From Sorghum bicolor (taxonomy: Eukaryota > Streptophyta > Magnoliopsida > Poales > Poaceae), in contig NC_012871.2 of assembly GCF_000003195.3 (NCBI RefSeq), forward strand, positions 60,441,802-60,505,801: a stretch of DNA of 64,000 nt, in the 5' to 3' direction. The notes beneath the pieces were generated by a model. The model ran no database searches. It had not been told where the DNA came from and was given only the letters and a program-made list of their open reading frames with translations. Positions within the stretch are counted from its first letter, which is position 1, and each line of letters opens with the position of its first letter. Both the position numbers and the translations under genes were made by a program. Positions 45,385-57,960 of this stretch are shown one piece after another.

Positions 45385-48300
45385 GAACCTCAACCCATCA
45401 AACCCAAAACCGTCCCTTCAAATTTGAGAGGGGCTGGTTGATACGTGATGGTTTTTTTGACATGGTTGCAATTATTTGGCAAACACCATGTCCTGAGTTC
45501 ACCCCGCTTGAACGATGGCAGTCTAAGATCCGCAGGCTCAGACAATATCTAAGAGGCTGGGCTAAACACACTGCCGGAACATAAAGAAAGGAGAAAAAAA
45601 CCCTGCTATCCCATTTAGAGGTGCTAGAAAAGAAAGCGGAGGTCACTCACCTTTCTGATCAAGAGATTAATCTTAAACACTATCTAAAAGAGAGACTAGT
45701 TACCCTTCTGCGAGAAGAGGAACTGAAATGGTATGAGCGAGCCAAAGTCAAAACCTTATTGGAAGAGGAACTGAAATGGTATGAGCGAGCCAAAGTCAAA
45801 ACCTTATTGGAGGGAGATGCTAACACTTGCTTCTTCCATCTAGTGGCCAATGGGAAACATCGTAAGCAACACATCTATAAACTTGAAGATGATCAAGGCA
45901 CGGTTGTTGGCGATGAGCGCCTCAAAGGCCATATTACTACGTATTATAAAAATCTCTTCGGGTCACCGGAACACTCCGACATCACTCTTATGGAAGATCA
46001 ATATTTAGATATTCCACAAGTATCTCCGGAAGAAAACGATATCCTTATTAGCCCTTTCACTGAATCCGAGGTGAGGGACGCGGTATTCCAAATGGAGCAT
46101 AATAAAGCTCCAGGCCCGGACGGATTCCCTGCGGAATTCTATCAGGCGTTTTGGGGAGTTATCAAGGACGACCTCCTACACCTCTTTGCTGATCTCCATC
46201 GCGAGGCTCTTGATCTTCATAGCTTGAATTTTGGAATAATTACTTTAATTTCAAAAATTCAAAACGCTACTAAAATTCAGCAATATAGACCAATTTGTGT
46301 CCTCAATGTGAGCTTTAAAATATTCACAAAAGTAGGCACAAACAGGCTGAATATGGTCGCAAAAACTATAGTGAGCCCAACACAGACTGCCTTTATGCCG
46401 GACAGGAATATCATGGAAGGAGTAGTGATATTGCACGAAACTATTCATGAGTTACATACTAAAAAACAAGACAGGATCATCTTCAAAATTGATTTCGAAA
46501 AGGCATATGATAAGGTCAAGTGGTCTTTCTTACAACAAACCTTACGTATGAAAGGCTTCTCCCCTAAATGGTGTAGGTGGGTAGAGAGTATGGTCACTGG
46601 TGGAAGTGTGGGGATCAAAGTCAATGATGGTGTTGGCCCCTACTTTCAGTCCAAACGTGGTCTCAGACAGGGAGATCCTATGTCCCCCATTTTATTTAAC
46701 ATCGTCGCTGATATGCTAGCTCTTCTTATTAATAGAGCAAAAGCCGATGGACAAATAAGAGGAGTCATCCCCCACCTTGTTGATGATGGTTTATCAATTC
46801 TACAATATGCAGATGACACCATTATCTTCTTAGACCATGAACCAGAGCAGGCAAAGAATCTGAAACTTTTGCTATGTGCTTTCGAGCAATTATCTGGGCT
46901 TAAGATCAACTTCCACAAGAGCGAGATTTTTTGCTATGGAGCAGCTAGAGAGATGGAGCCCTATTATACTAGTCTTTTTGGGTGTAATGCAGGGAAATAC
47001 CCCTTCACATACTTGGGAATCCCAATGCACCATAGACAGCTCCTGAATTCTGATTGGAGAAGAATATAAGAACGATTCCAAAAAAGACTCTCCTGCTGGA
47101 AGGCAAAATACTTGTCGTATGGAGGAAGGCTGGTCTTGCTAAACTCCGTCTTAACAGTCTACCTATGTTTATGATGTCCTTTGAGATTCCTAAAGGAGTA
47201 CTCAAGAATCTTGACTTTTTTAGATCAAGGTTCTTCTAGCAAGGATCCTCAAACAAGCATAGTTATAGACTTGCCAGATGGGACATTTTGTGTCGTCCTA
47301 AGGACCAAGGGGGTCTAGGTATCCTAGACTTGCAATTGCAGAATAAATGCTTATTGTCCAAGTGGTTGGTGAATTTACTCAACACAGAGGGCTTATGGCA
47401 GACCCTACTGACAAATAAATATCTACGATCGAAAACACTTACCCAAGTCAAAGCCAAACCAAATGATTCACATTTCTGGAGAGGCCCCATGCGTATTAAA
47501 GATGAGGTATTGGCTAAAGGTTCCTTTGATGTTAAAGATGGAACCAAAACGAGGTTCTGGGAAGACACATGGGTAGGAGATAAGCCGCTAAAAGTAAAAT
47601 ACTCCTCCCTTTTTAATATTGTACGTGATTGCCATGCAACTGTGGCCAAAGTGTTGTCCACTAGTCCCCTGAACATCTCCTTTCACAGGGCACTGGTGGG
47701 AAATAAACTTGTACAATGGCTCAATTTAGTAGCAAAGTTTTATAGTGTTCGATTGGTGGCGGGTTCGGACTATTTTAGATGGAACTTAACTAAATCCGGT
47801 TATTTTCTGTTCGTTCACTGTATCTACATTTCATTGATACAAAACCACCTTTTGCCCATAGGAAACTCTGGAAAATAAAAATTCCTCTAAAGATCAAAAT
47901 TTTTCTTTGATTCCTACAAAGGGGTGTTGTTCTAACCAAAGACAACCTCACTAGGAGGAATTGGAAAGGGAGCCAAAAATGTGTCTGGTGTAATAAGAAT
48001 GAGACTATCCAACACTTATTCATTGATTGCCCTTTCACCAAGATGATCTGGAGGATTATTTTCTTTACTACTAGTTTAACTCCACCTAGATCCATTAACC
48101 ATATGTTTGGTGCATGACTTTCTAATCAGAATAAGAAGCTTAGAGATGTGATCTGGGTTGGGGTTGCTGCCATGTGCTGGGCCATCTGGCGCTGCCGGAA
48201 TGATGCTATTTTTAACGATCTCAAAACTAACTCTTTTATACAGGTTATCTTCAGGGGAGCGTATTGGCTCCGCTTTTGGGCCTCACTGCAGCGTGATGAG

Positions 48301-48518
48301 CAAACCAAGGACGTCCTATCTTCGATAAGCAAGACATTAGAGATTATTGCTTTAGAGATATCTCATAGAGGCTGGAAACATTTTTATTGTTTTTCTGGTC
48401 AATGTCTCAGACCATGGTTTGCTTTCACTCCTTTCTAATCCCAACATTGTAATAATTGGCTGTGTACATCCCTGGATGTAGAGGTCGGATATTGTTTTTA
48501 TCACTTATCTAAAAAAAT
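45385..48518 (+). mobile_element. 5'-truncated L1-type LINE
   Basis: Coding similarity begins at about 45385 in the linker between endonuclease and reverse transcriptase, so ORF1 and the endonuclease are gone. The reverse transcriptase (45621-47069) and the C-terminal zinc-finger/RNase H-like part (to 48438) follow, broken by stops and frameshifts. The 3' end is a short non-coding tail after 48440, ending in an A-rich stretch near 48515. A 48-bp tandem duplication lies at about 45719-45814. Target duplications were not identified. Confidence 0.88.
45621..48438 (+). pseudogene. LINE ORF2 fragment (reverse transcriptase + zf-RVT)
   Basis: The main frame runs 45621-47069. It has KAPGPDGFPAEFY, the palm motif FEKAYDKVKW, GLRQGDPMSP, the catalytic YADDT box (about 46807-46821) and LTYLGIP-like motif FTYLGIP. 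A TAA at 47067-47069 interrupts it; the same frame continues with ERFQKRLSCWK, so this is a nonsense change. Frame shifts follow, then WKIKIPLKIKIFLW and the CVWC...HLF zinc-finger region (47860-48060), a stop near 48117, and a final piece to 48438. The element copied itself by target-primed reverse transcription in its active form; this copy cannot. It lies just downstream of RBR copy 2. Confidence 0.9.
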
Positions 48519-48926
48519 AGGAAAAACTAATAAGAGGTATAAATATCCGATATGAAGCACTGTTTAACTTTAAACCCAGCAAAGTACCACTGTCACAATG
48601 TAAATACTGTCGCATGAGCCACTGTTTTCATGGTCACATCTCCTCAAGTCCCAACCACACTGATGCGGCAAAGGGAGAAAACACACAGATAACAGTACCA
48701 AATGAACTGCAAAAGGCGCTGAAATTAAACAACCAGATACTCAAGCTTGCTAGCTAGCTAGTCCGCCGGCAAGCCCACAGCATGACATGGACGAACGAAG
48801 CAACTTAAAAGTTCAGTAACGACGACGAAGCCGGCACAAATCCGTCAGACACTTCTGGTGCACGTCGGCTGCCCTTCCATCGATCTCTTTGGCTCCGGCG
48901 AGTCGATGCCGCAGGCCGGCGCAGCT
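48519..48926. other. Downstream flank of RBR copy 2
   Basis: Mixed-composition DNA between the LINE 3' end and the RBR stop codon; the right part should hold the 3' UTR of the minus-strand gene. No other feature is seen. Confidence 0.4.
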
Positions 48927-51544
48927 CTAGTTGAGGTTTAGGTTTGTCTGATGATGCATAGCTCCGAGCAGCAGGGGGCGGCGTGGGACGTGGAGACGAA
49001 AGACGTTGTCGCGGCACTGGCACAGCTCGGCTCCTTCGTCCAGCTCGGCATCCATCGGGGCCATCTGGCGCCCGCATTTGTAACAGAAGACACTTCCGCA
49101 CCTGCATGCCAATGGCGTCAGAAACACCGTGCAAGACGTTTAGGATTAGCATTGCCATGCATTGGGCCAAGCAGTGCAAAGACAGCTGGTACATCATACG
49201 AATTAACAGGTCTGTTGTCATATATAGGCATAAATATAGACAGTATGGCTTGTCATGTAATAAAGCGATCTTTTTTTTTCAGAGGCCGCCTAATAGCTAG
49301 GAATGACTTGATCAAATTCTTAATGTTGTTTAAAACAAAGCTTGTGATATGGAGTAGTAAAGGAGAACAGAATAATAAACACAAGAAAATGGAATAGCAA
49401 ACAAAACATGATAGTTACAATTCTAGTTTCCAGTGCAAATACTGCAAATTTTGTGTTAAATTCTAGGCACAATCTTGACTTTTTTATGAACGCAAATAAC
49501 AATTATATTTTGCATGTACCTAAAAATATCCTACTATCTGTTAAATATATGCAAAATCAACTTTGCTATCGGGTTGATAGTTTCAAACAATTAACAAATT
49601 CACTCTAAGCATTATGCGCGTGCTGCGGCATGACATGCAGTGTACTAGCTAACTTCCTATATTAATTCTACTGAGTGTTCTCTTGCATGTCTATAGTAAA
49701 AATTAGACAGATGTTGTACTACCTATCATTGTACTTCCTCTGTTCTAAATTATAAATCCCTTTGACTTTTTTTTTGTACATCCACTTTATTATACATCTA
49801 AATATAATAATATGTCTAGATATATAACAAAATAGATAAACAAAAAAGTCAAAATGCTTTATAATTTGGAACAGAGGTACCATTTACAGGAAGCTATAAG
49901 CTACCAAAATCAAAAAATCCTAATGTTGAAACATGTATGAGAAGCTATATACAAATCCAAAACAACAAAAAGATACTGAAATTAGATAAGATATTGATCT
50001 CAAAATTAATGCTAGTATTAACTATTAAGCACCGGTGGTCAGGTAACAAGATGTGATCATAATCCATATGGTAGAACTTCAGAAACCACTCTACTATCTT
50101 GTAACAGTGGTACAAATATATATTACGCAATATGATAGGAAATAAAACGCGAGATAAGTGTCCAATATATATACCTGCAGTGCATAGTATCGCACCCCAT
50201 GATCCTCTCGACCACAATCTTACAACTGGGGCACTGCTTCCAGCGGCGCTGGGCGGCAAGCTCCTTGACGAGCGCTGCCCCTTTCCCCTCGTCACAGTTG
50301 TGGTGGTCATCGTCACGGCCATCGATGACCCAGCCCAAGCCGCACGCCGTGCACATGGGGTGGTTGCACGCCGGGCACGCCGCCTTGCACGCCGCCTTAT
50401 CGGCGCCGACGACGAAGGTCCTCTCAAGCATGAGCGCGCACCTGGGGTTCGGGCAGTAGGCGCGCTGGTCCTGCGGGATGGCCTTCTCGGTGAGCCGTTC
50501 ACCCCAGCTGCAGAAGGCGGCGAAGTCGATGGACTTCTTGCAGTGCTCCGGGTTCAGGACGCCGCCATTGTTGCCCTCTCCAGCTGCTTCCTTGCACGCC
50601 GGGTCCGGGCACAGGATGGACACGACGCCGTCGCGGATCCTGCCCTCGATGTACGTGGCCATGCAGTGCGCGCAGAACTTGTGGTCGCACTGCGTGCCGT
50701 GGAAGAGGTCCAGGATGGGGAGCGTCTCCAGGCAGATGCCGCAGTCGAACTTGGCGACCTCGTCGTCCGCGAGAGGGGGCACCCTGATCTGCCTCTTCGT
50801 CGTCGACGGGCCAGGTTCGTCTGGTTCGAGCTCGGATGGGTGGACGCCCCATATCTTGCAGTAGTCTTCCAGGGTCAGCTCGTGTCCGTCTTCGCCGGCG
50901 GCGGCGGAGGGACGCATCTGGCTGCAGTGCTCGTCCTTTGGTGGTGCCTTGGACTTGCCGGGAAGTTGCAGCGGGGACGGGGAAGAAGACATCTCCTGGA
51001 GTTCTGGGTCCTCCATCTGCTCCAGCCTTTGAGCGTCACGGGCGACGGACTTGTACCACTCATTGCCGTCCTCTTCCTCCGTACTGCTGCCGGCGAAGAT
51101 AGTTGCGTTGACAGGAGCACTCCGCCTCGCCGTCGCTGATGCTGCGGTCCTTGTCAGGGCAGCAAGCTGGTTGTTGGTGTTGACATGGGCGCCAACGTTG
51201 AAAATGTTGGTGTTGGCATCAATGGTGCGGAGGAGTGCCGCCGTTTCGGGTGCGACTGAGGCCATGAGGAAGTCTAGCCAAGGATTGACGACCTGTTCCA
51301 CATCCTGCAGGGGAGCGTGCAAATCCTCCTCCTGCAACCAGTAGTCATCCTCGTCTACCTCGTCCCAGAACATCGTTGCGTTCTGTGTGCCTGTCTCCAC
51401 TGTATCCGCTGAGGTAGAAGCAGCATCGCGGACGAGGGCTCCTTGCTTGGATCCGTCCACTACATCGGGGGCCACAGCATCACGGATGACGGCTTCCTCC
51501 TTTGACTGGTGGTCCATGGGGGGATTGGAGTTCTCTTTCTCCAT
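48927..51544 (-). CDS. RING-IBR-RING (RBR) E3 ubiquitin ligase, copy 2
   Basis: Exons 51544-50175 and 49101-48927 are joined by CAG|GTATAT...TGCAG|G (phase 2) to give 514 residues. The ATG at 51544 (GCGATGGAG, strong context) was chosen over that at 51556, which overlaps a likely splice acceptor (ATGCAG). A long acidic N-terminal region (to about 255) has no known domain. RING1 spans about 268-317 (CGIC...CDHKFC...CPDPAC), IBR about 363-417 (CPNPRC...CPAC...CTAC), RING2 about 438-471 (CPSC, GCDTMHCRCG, FCYKCG) with the catalytic cysteine near 451. It is a ubiquitin-transferring RBR; the substrate is unknown. The C-terminal 45 residues after RING2 are not conserved in copy 1. The 1,073-bp intron holds a Stowaway element. 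Same strand and same intron as copies 1 and 3. Confidence 0.93.
49734..49877. mobile_element. Stowaway MITE in the intron of RBR copy 2
   Basis: CTTCCTCTGTTCTAAATTATAAA at the left is inverse to TTTATAATTTGGAACAGAGG at the right, with TA on each side (49732-49733 and 49878-49879). At 144 bp it is compact. Confidence 0.88.
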
Positions 51545-51725
51545 CGCAAACTGCATAATGACACAGAAGATGGGAATGTAAGATTCACTTATGAGTTATG
51601 ATAGCTTGCCAGAATGCAACACAGACATTCCAATAGCGCAACTTATAGACATGTCAAATGTGTCAATCTGAGACATTAACATTACAAGAAACAAAATAGA
51701 GAATACAACATATGTATAGCACATT

Positions 51726-51955
51726 GAGCATCTCCAAGAGATTAGCCAAATAGATTTGACAAAAAGATATTAGAGTACTCTCTCTATAAAAGATGGCTAG
51801 TGAGGTAGGCTATCTAAAAGTAGAGAGCGAATAAGGTGGTATGGAGAGTTTCTAAATTTAAAGAGTTATCTACATAGTCTGTTGGAGACGTTTTTTCTTC
51901 AATAATAGCAAAATATACCTTTAGAAAATGATTTAACTAATCTCTTGGAGATGCT
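51726..51955. mobile_element. MITE with GAGCATCTCCAAGAG ends
   Basis: GAGCATCTCCAAGAGATTAG and CTAATCTCTTGGAGATGCTTA are inverse ends of a roughly 230-bp element about 180 bp upstream of the RBR copy 2 start codon. No coding capacity. Confidence 0.78.
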
Positions 51956-52739
51956 TAGTATAAGGACCTGTGTTGCCAACGCGGGTGTTTTAAGCATCTC
52001 TAGGCTAGGTGACTCTCTCCACGACTCTTTATCACAGACTTTAGAAAACAAAACAAAAACTCCAATAGACTCCATAAACTACTATCTATCTTTTCCATTC
52101 TCCACTTTTTGAGAGGGCTTTTCTAATGAAATACATAATTGTTTTCTCATGATTTTTTACATATAAGGAAAATTATAATAAACTATTGGAGTATATTCAT
52201 TGAATGTCTCTCCAAATAATATAGATACGGAGACTATTTTAGACTCTTGGAGTTTCTCTTTGGAGGGGCCAAAACACTTCAAATGTGCGGCCACTAAACC
52301 TAAAGGTCATATGGCTCAAATTCTCTCCACATATATGAAATCATACCCCTCTTCTCTCCCAAATGACCCACAACCTCTTTGACTCTTTTTCTCTAGAACC
52401 TTGCGTCCCTATGCTTCACCACTAGTCTCACAATGGCTAGCTAGGCTCTCCTGACTTAAATTCCTATTTTTCACCCAAATCTAGCATCACTCTCTTATGT
52501 CCCACTCTATACTCCCTCACTAGATTCTAACGTGTGATACCATTATGCCTTACACGACTTGTTGACATCGCCTTCCGCCAAAGCTTGATATTTTGGGGAA
52601 ACCTCATGGAGCATACAACCCAACCCATATTTCCTTTATTGAAGAATCTCATAAAAGGCGGTGAATAAGAGCCTCACCATACTATACTTCTTCTAAAAAC
52701 AAAGACAGACTCCATAGCATTCTCGTAGGAGAAATATAA
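51956..52739. other. Intergenic DNA, no gene
   Basis: A further CATCTCTAGG/CTCTTGGAG-type element remnant spans about 51985-52270. Nothing coding is supported. Confidence 0.35.
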
Positions 52740-54320
52740 GAGGTGTATTAATAAAAATAGATATATTCCAAAACTTCTCACACATTCCACAAAACTTTAG
52801 TGTTGACTTCCCCCTCGCTCCCACCCCTACCTTGTGATGGCACACCTTAGATGTTGCTTATAGGCACTAGTTAAAAACCCAACACTAAGCTATGAGCATG
52901 TAGAAAGGTATAATTGGAAGGCCAAGGGATCATTTTAGTTGGCACAGAACATGAGCAAGCTTGCAATCCCAAAACAACTAAATGACAAAGCTATTGTCCC
53001 CATTGATTGCATCACATTGGTCTCCATCACTGCCCATGGCCGATGGCTATACCCCACCTCTATACCATATCATCCACTTTTCTCCCTACTCATTCCCCCA
53101 CTAATCGATCCACCTATTTGCCCCTATTACATCCTCCACTAATCGAACTACCTACTCACACCACCACCGACCATCTACACATGTCGTTCTTCACAACCCA
53201 ACTATCAGTTCCCTCACCAACTTGCCTCAAAGTGGGCGATTGCATCACCACCATGTTGGCTCCTGCACATAACTATCCTTATATGCATCACCCCCTTTTC
53301 CTTTCCAACTTTAGCATCGTCCCAAACCCTAAACCTAACCATAACCTCGATATCATCAAGCTTTAACCCAAACGAATTAAGGAAGACAGGAGGCAACAAT
53401 GGTGGTGGAGGAGGTCCAACCTCTTCAGTTGCTTGTCACTAATTAGCAGCACATTGGTTCCCTAAGATTTATGCGCTGAAGATAGGAAAGGGAGAGATAA
53501 ATGAGTTTCTTGCGTTCACATAGGAGAAGCATAACTAGTCTATTAACAAAAAGGTAGATCTATTCTGAAGTCCCTCATATATGCCACAAAACTTTATCGC
53601 TCCCTCCCTATCTATCCTACTTTGTACCCAAGTCACACCTTATATGCATCCAAATGATATTAGTTGACACCCACCGCTAAGCAATCGAGTGGCTAGAAAT
53701 GTATAGATGAAATCCAAGGGGGCATTTTAGTTGTCACGTCACATGCAAAAGCAAGCCTATATAGATGTTACACTCAAACAACTAAATGAAAAGGTTGTTG
53801 TCCCCATCAACCAAGTCACTCATAGACCCTACCATCACCTATGGTCGATGGTGACCTCGCCTCCATTCCATGTCGCATGCCTCTCTCACCACCCATCCTC
53901 CACAAACAAATCTACTTGCTCATCAACCCTATTAACCCTATCTATGAGTAATTCGCCACCACATCTATCCTCAAAGCCCTACCCCCTTATTCCTTTACAT
54001 CTATGTCACCGCTGTTAATCTAGATCTAAATCCCAACGCCAATCGTAACTCAAACACTAGATGCTCCGATTCTAGAGAAGAAATGAAGGAGGAAGGAAAG
54101 GAGGCAGGAAGGAGGAGGAGGTGGGGGGAAAGGAGAGGATGTGTTCTAACCTCACCGCCAGATGCTTGCCTTTGGTCACCAGGAAGTCAATCTTTGTGGA
54201 TTTGAGGAGAGAGGTGGAAGGGAGAGAGAGAAATGAGTTGGTCAAAGGATGGTTGGTGAACATATAAGGAGAGTAGTAGGTGGTTGGTAAACATATAAGG
54301 AGAGTAGTAGGTGCGGGTAT
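52740..54320. repeat. Old tandem duplication, unit about 796 bp
   Basis: Blocks at 52785-53070 recur in the same order at 53580-53860: CACAAAACTTTA, a GGGATCATTTTAGTTG/GGGGCATTTTAGTTG pair, AAACAACTAAATGA, and TTGTCCCCAT. The spacing is close to 796 bp. The copies are strongly diverged. Short frames here are Pro/His/Thr-rich and not convincing. A perfect small tandem (GAACATATAAGGAGAGTAGTAGGT-like, 36-bp period) sits at 54244-54313. Confidence 0.6.
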
Positions 54321-54480
54321 CACGCAACGCAAGTACTCACGCGGCAAAAAAAGATTATGAAGGCCAAATAAGTGTAGTTTTAGGCAATCTAGCCCATAGA
54401 AAGCAAGATATGGCTGCATATTAATTGTCTTGAATATTTTATAAATGAAAATGAATTTGCTACATAAAAGATATCCTAAT

Positions 54481-54743
54481 CAGTGGCAGAACCAGGGGGT
54501 TAGTAGGGGCCATGGCCCCCTAAGCATAGTAGATTTTGATTAATACCTATATAAGAATTTGAATGTACAACACAAAAATATCAATTTTCACCAATTTTAT
54601 TAAAATATTATGATTTTGGTTATAAATAGCGTAAATATATTTAAAAACTGTTGTCGAAACATATAACTATGTATATATTATCATAGTAAAATGCGATCAT
54701 ATTTGTCTAGCCCCCTTAATCAAAATCATTGGTTCCACCACTT
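54481..54743. mobile_element. MITE with CAGTGGCAGAACCA ends
   Basis: It begins CAGTGGCAGAACCAGGGGG and ends TTGGTTCCACCACTT, an inverse match. GCCCCC/GGGGGC lies just inside each end. It resembles the element at 42051-42321. At 54822-54891 just to the right, a 37-bp unit (GCTAGCTGGTACATATC...) is tandemly duplicated. Confidence 0.62.
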
Positions 54744-56079
54744 ATCCAAATCCTTCAACCTGCATATTATGTCATCAAACGTTACTCTACAAGAACTGAC
54801 ACTACGACTGAAATCATATCTTGCTAGCTGGTACATATCATTGCATCCAATCTCATGCTAGCTGGTACATATCATTGCATCCAATCTCATTTTGTGGTTA
54901 AGGTGGACCTTGAAGGGTCGAGATGGCGGACTAGAGGGGGGGTGAATAGTCTTTTCTATAATTTATTACGCCGGCTAACCGAAACAAATGCGGAATTAAA
55001 ACTATCGGTCTAGACAAGACTACACCCCTCTATCTAAGTTCTCTAGCACCTTGTAAAAGAACCTAAACAAGCAAACAAGGTGCTACCTTAGCAAGAGCTC
55101 ACCTAACCAAATCTAGAAGCAAGGTCACACAAACCTATGCAACTAGTACTTTGCAAACCGGGAGAGCTCCTACACAAACTAGTGAGGCAAAGCGCACAAA
55201 GCCTAAGCTCACTAGCAAGCTCAATAACAAGGCAACGAATGCCAAATTAGAGAGCGCAACTTACTTAGCTACACAAACTAAGCAATGTGACTAACAAGGT
55301 TACACAAACCAAATTAGTCACGCAAGGAAACTACTTCTAGCTACACAAGCAAGAAGGTAACTAGCAAGCTACACAAGCTAACTAATTACAAGAGCAACTA
55401 CACAAGCACAAGTATATGAAAGTAAGAACAAGCTTGTGTTAGGGACTTGCAAACCAACGGGAAGAACAATGTTGACACGATGATTTTCTCCCGAGGTTCA
55501 CTTGGTTGCCACCAAGCTACGTCCCCGTTGAGACAAGCTCCAAGGTTGCCGCCGGTCCTCTTGCTAGTGGTGACCCGCAAGTCACACTCTCCCACGTGGA
55601 GTGCTTACCACAAGCTCTAGCACTTGACCCGGCCGGACCACTTGTCGCTCTTCACGTCTCACTCAACTAGAGTTGCTCTTCGCGATCCCCGCGGGGTGAG
55701 CACCGTACCCCTCACAATCTCTTCTCCGGAGCACCGCACAATCTCCTTGCATGCTTCGACGGAGTCACAAGCCACCAAGCCGTCTAGGAGGTGGCAACCT
55801 CTAAGAGTAACAAGCACCACCGGCTTGCAACACGAACACCTAGTGCCACTCGATGCAATCTCTCAATGCAACGCACTAGAATCACTCACTCGCTATTGAT
55901 TCGCACTCTTGCAAGCACAAGTGAGTTAGAGGCCTTCCAAGCACTCCCCAAGCATGGACACTAAGTCCCAAGGGTGCTCTGCACTAGCCAAGGCCGGCCA
56001 CCACTTCTATTTATAGCTCCAAGGGCTAAACTAGCCATTGCCCCTTCACTCGGCAAAACATGTGGGCACCGAACGCTCA

Positions 56080-56480
56080 CAGGGAGCCACCGGACGCTCA
56101 ACCCCCAGTGTCCGGTGCTCAGGCGTCAGCCACGTGTCACTAGCCGATAGAACTCGACCGTTGCCGCCAACGGCTACCACGCGCTCGTGCCTGACACAGC
56201 ACCACCGGACGCTCAACTAGTCCACACCGGACGCGTCCGGTGCACACCGGACTCGTGCGCAGAGAGATCCGCAAACTCGCACGGTCACTGGACGTGAGCC
56301 ACCGGACGCACCCAGAGCATCCGGTGCTCACCGGACTCATGCGCAGAGAGAGTCGCCAAACCGCCCGCACACCGGACGCTGAGCACCGGACTCACTCCGG
56401 TGCGTCCGGTGCACTCTGCTACACCCGACAGCACACCGGACGCTAAAGGCCAGCGTCCGGTGCCTCCGCGCAGAGCGTCC
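56080..56480. repeat. Dense CCGGACGC / GCGTCCGG tract
   Basis: CACCGGACGC, GCGTCCGGTG and close variants occur about twenty times in 400 bp in both orientations with irregular spacing. This gives many short inverted pairs. It is not an array with constant spacers. Confidence 0.8.
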
Positions 56481-57359
56481 GGTGAGTGTTTCTCAGTGAG
56501 AAACACTCCCGTGACTTCTCCAAATTTCCCACCGGCGTAATAGAAAATATGCACTTAATTTTCTCAAAAGCGCCGAATCCCGCCTCAACCCTAGGAACAC
56601 CACCTCCTTTGTAAAGTGTGGCAACACCAACAAGTGTACACCACCATGTGCATGTGTGTTAGCATTTTAATAAATATTTTTCCAAAGGAGTTAGCCTCTC
56701 AAACTTGCCACGCCACTCGATCCTAACACGTATGCAAAGTTAGATAGCTCAAGTGGCACTAGATGACCGATATGTAAACAAGTTTGCCCCTCTTGATAGT
56801 ACGGCCATCTATCCTAAATCCGATCATAAACTTCTCTACACACCTATGACCGGTGAAATGGAAATGCCCTAGGTTATACCTTTGCCTTGCGCATTCCATT
56901 CCATCTCCTCCAATGTTGATGCAACACATGCACCAACCAATCACCAAATGATATGATCCACTTCATATCATCACGTGACCATATTGGTTCATCGATCTTG
57001 ACCTCACTTGCTCTTCACCGTTGCCTCGGTCCATCGGCGCCAAGTCTTGCTCAAGCTTCATCGTCACACGCGGTCCCTCGCTTCAAAGCCTCTAACTTGC
57101 CCTTCACTCTTGCAACCGGTCCATCGAGCCAAGCCTCATCTTGATCTTCTCCACCTTGGTCACATGACTCCATGTCATGTCTCATGTGCAATGAGCTCTT
57201 CCATCATCATATAATCACCTGTCGACTAATCTCCTGTGTATCTCACATAAACACTATTAGTCCACCTAAGTTGTCACTCAATTACCAAAACCAAACAAGG
57301 ACCTTTCAGACCTCCTCCCCCAATTTTTCAAGTAGTATGATGTGGAATTCGAATTCAAC

Positions 57360-57960
57360 TGCTTAGATAAGGCGACAACCTCTACTCGTAGATCCCACCA
57401 TCTACAACGCCAACTTTAAGAGGGTCTTGATTGATGGTGGGAACATACTCAACATTCCATCTATCAAGATTCTAAATGACATATGTAGTGTCATGACCTG
57501 ATGGTTGTTTCAAATTAAAACTCTACAAAAGAACTTCCTGACAAAACTTCGACACCTAACCATCACCTCGTAATCCTAAGCTGTGCACCTAGCTAATCCC
57601 CAATACATATGTAGTGTCAGGGGAACCTTCTTCTTTTCAAATGCCCTAGCCCCAAACTCCATATAAGAGTAGAGACACCCATCTCGAGGAACTTATTTTC
57701 ATTCTCTCATTCACATCGTAGAAGGGTTCCTGAAGCTTCCCTTTGGGCAACCTGTCTCTTAGATCTAGCCCTCCTACCTCTTCCACCATTCTTGCACCTC
57801 CCTATTGTAAGAACTTTAGAACATTCAAGCGAGCAACACACTCGAACTATGAGACTATACGTAGGACTTCGGCCTGAACTAGTGTAAATTCTCATGTCTT
57901 TTGGATTCTACCGTCGTCTTCCTAAAGCAGCGTGAATTTACTAGTCCGGTTTACAAAACA
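57360..57960 (+). pseudogene. Ty3/gypsy remnant: protease fragment and LTR-like piece
   Basis: At about 57366-57480 the plus strand encodes LLVDPTIYNANFKRVLIDGG, matching the aspartic-protease region of grass gypsy elements (the usual catalytic-loop neighbourhood VLIDGGSSLNIL). About 230 bp further (57700-57930) comes an LTR-like segment with GAGCAACACACTCGAACTATG and GGCCTGAACTAGTGTAAAT, related to the one at 38870-39330. Gag, RT and integrase are missing. It is nested in the 54914-58176 element. Confidence 0.6.

Noticed and set aside
50132..51139. 335-residue plus-strand frame
   Set aside because: Antisense shadow of the first exon of RBR copy 2.
56080..56480. Possible CRISPR-like array
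   Set aside because: The repeats are short, occur in both orientations and have irregular spacing, in a plant genome.
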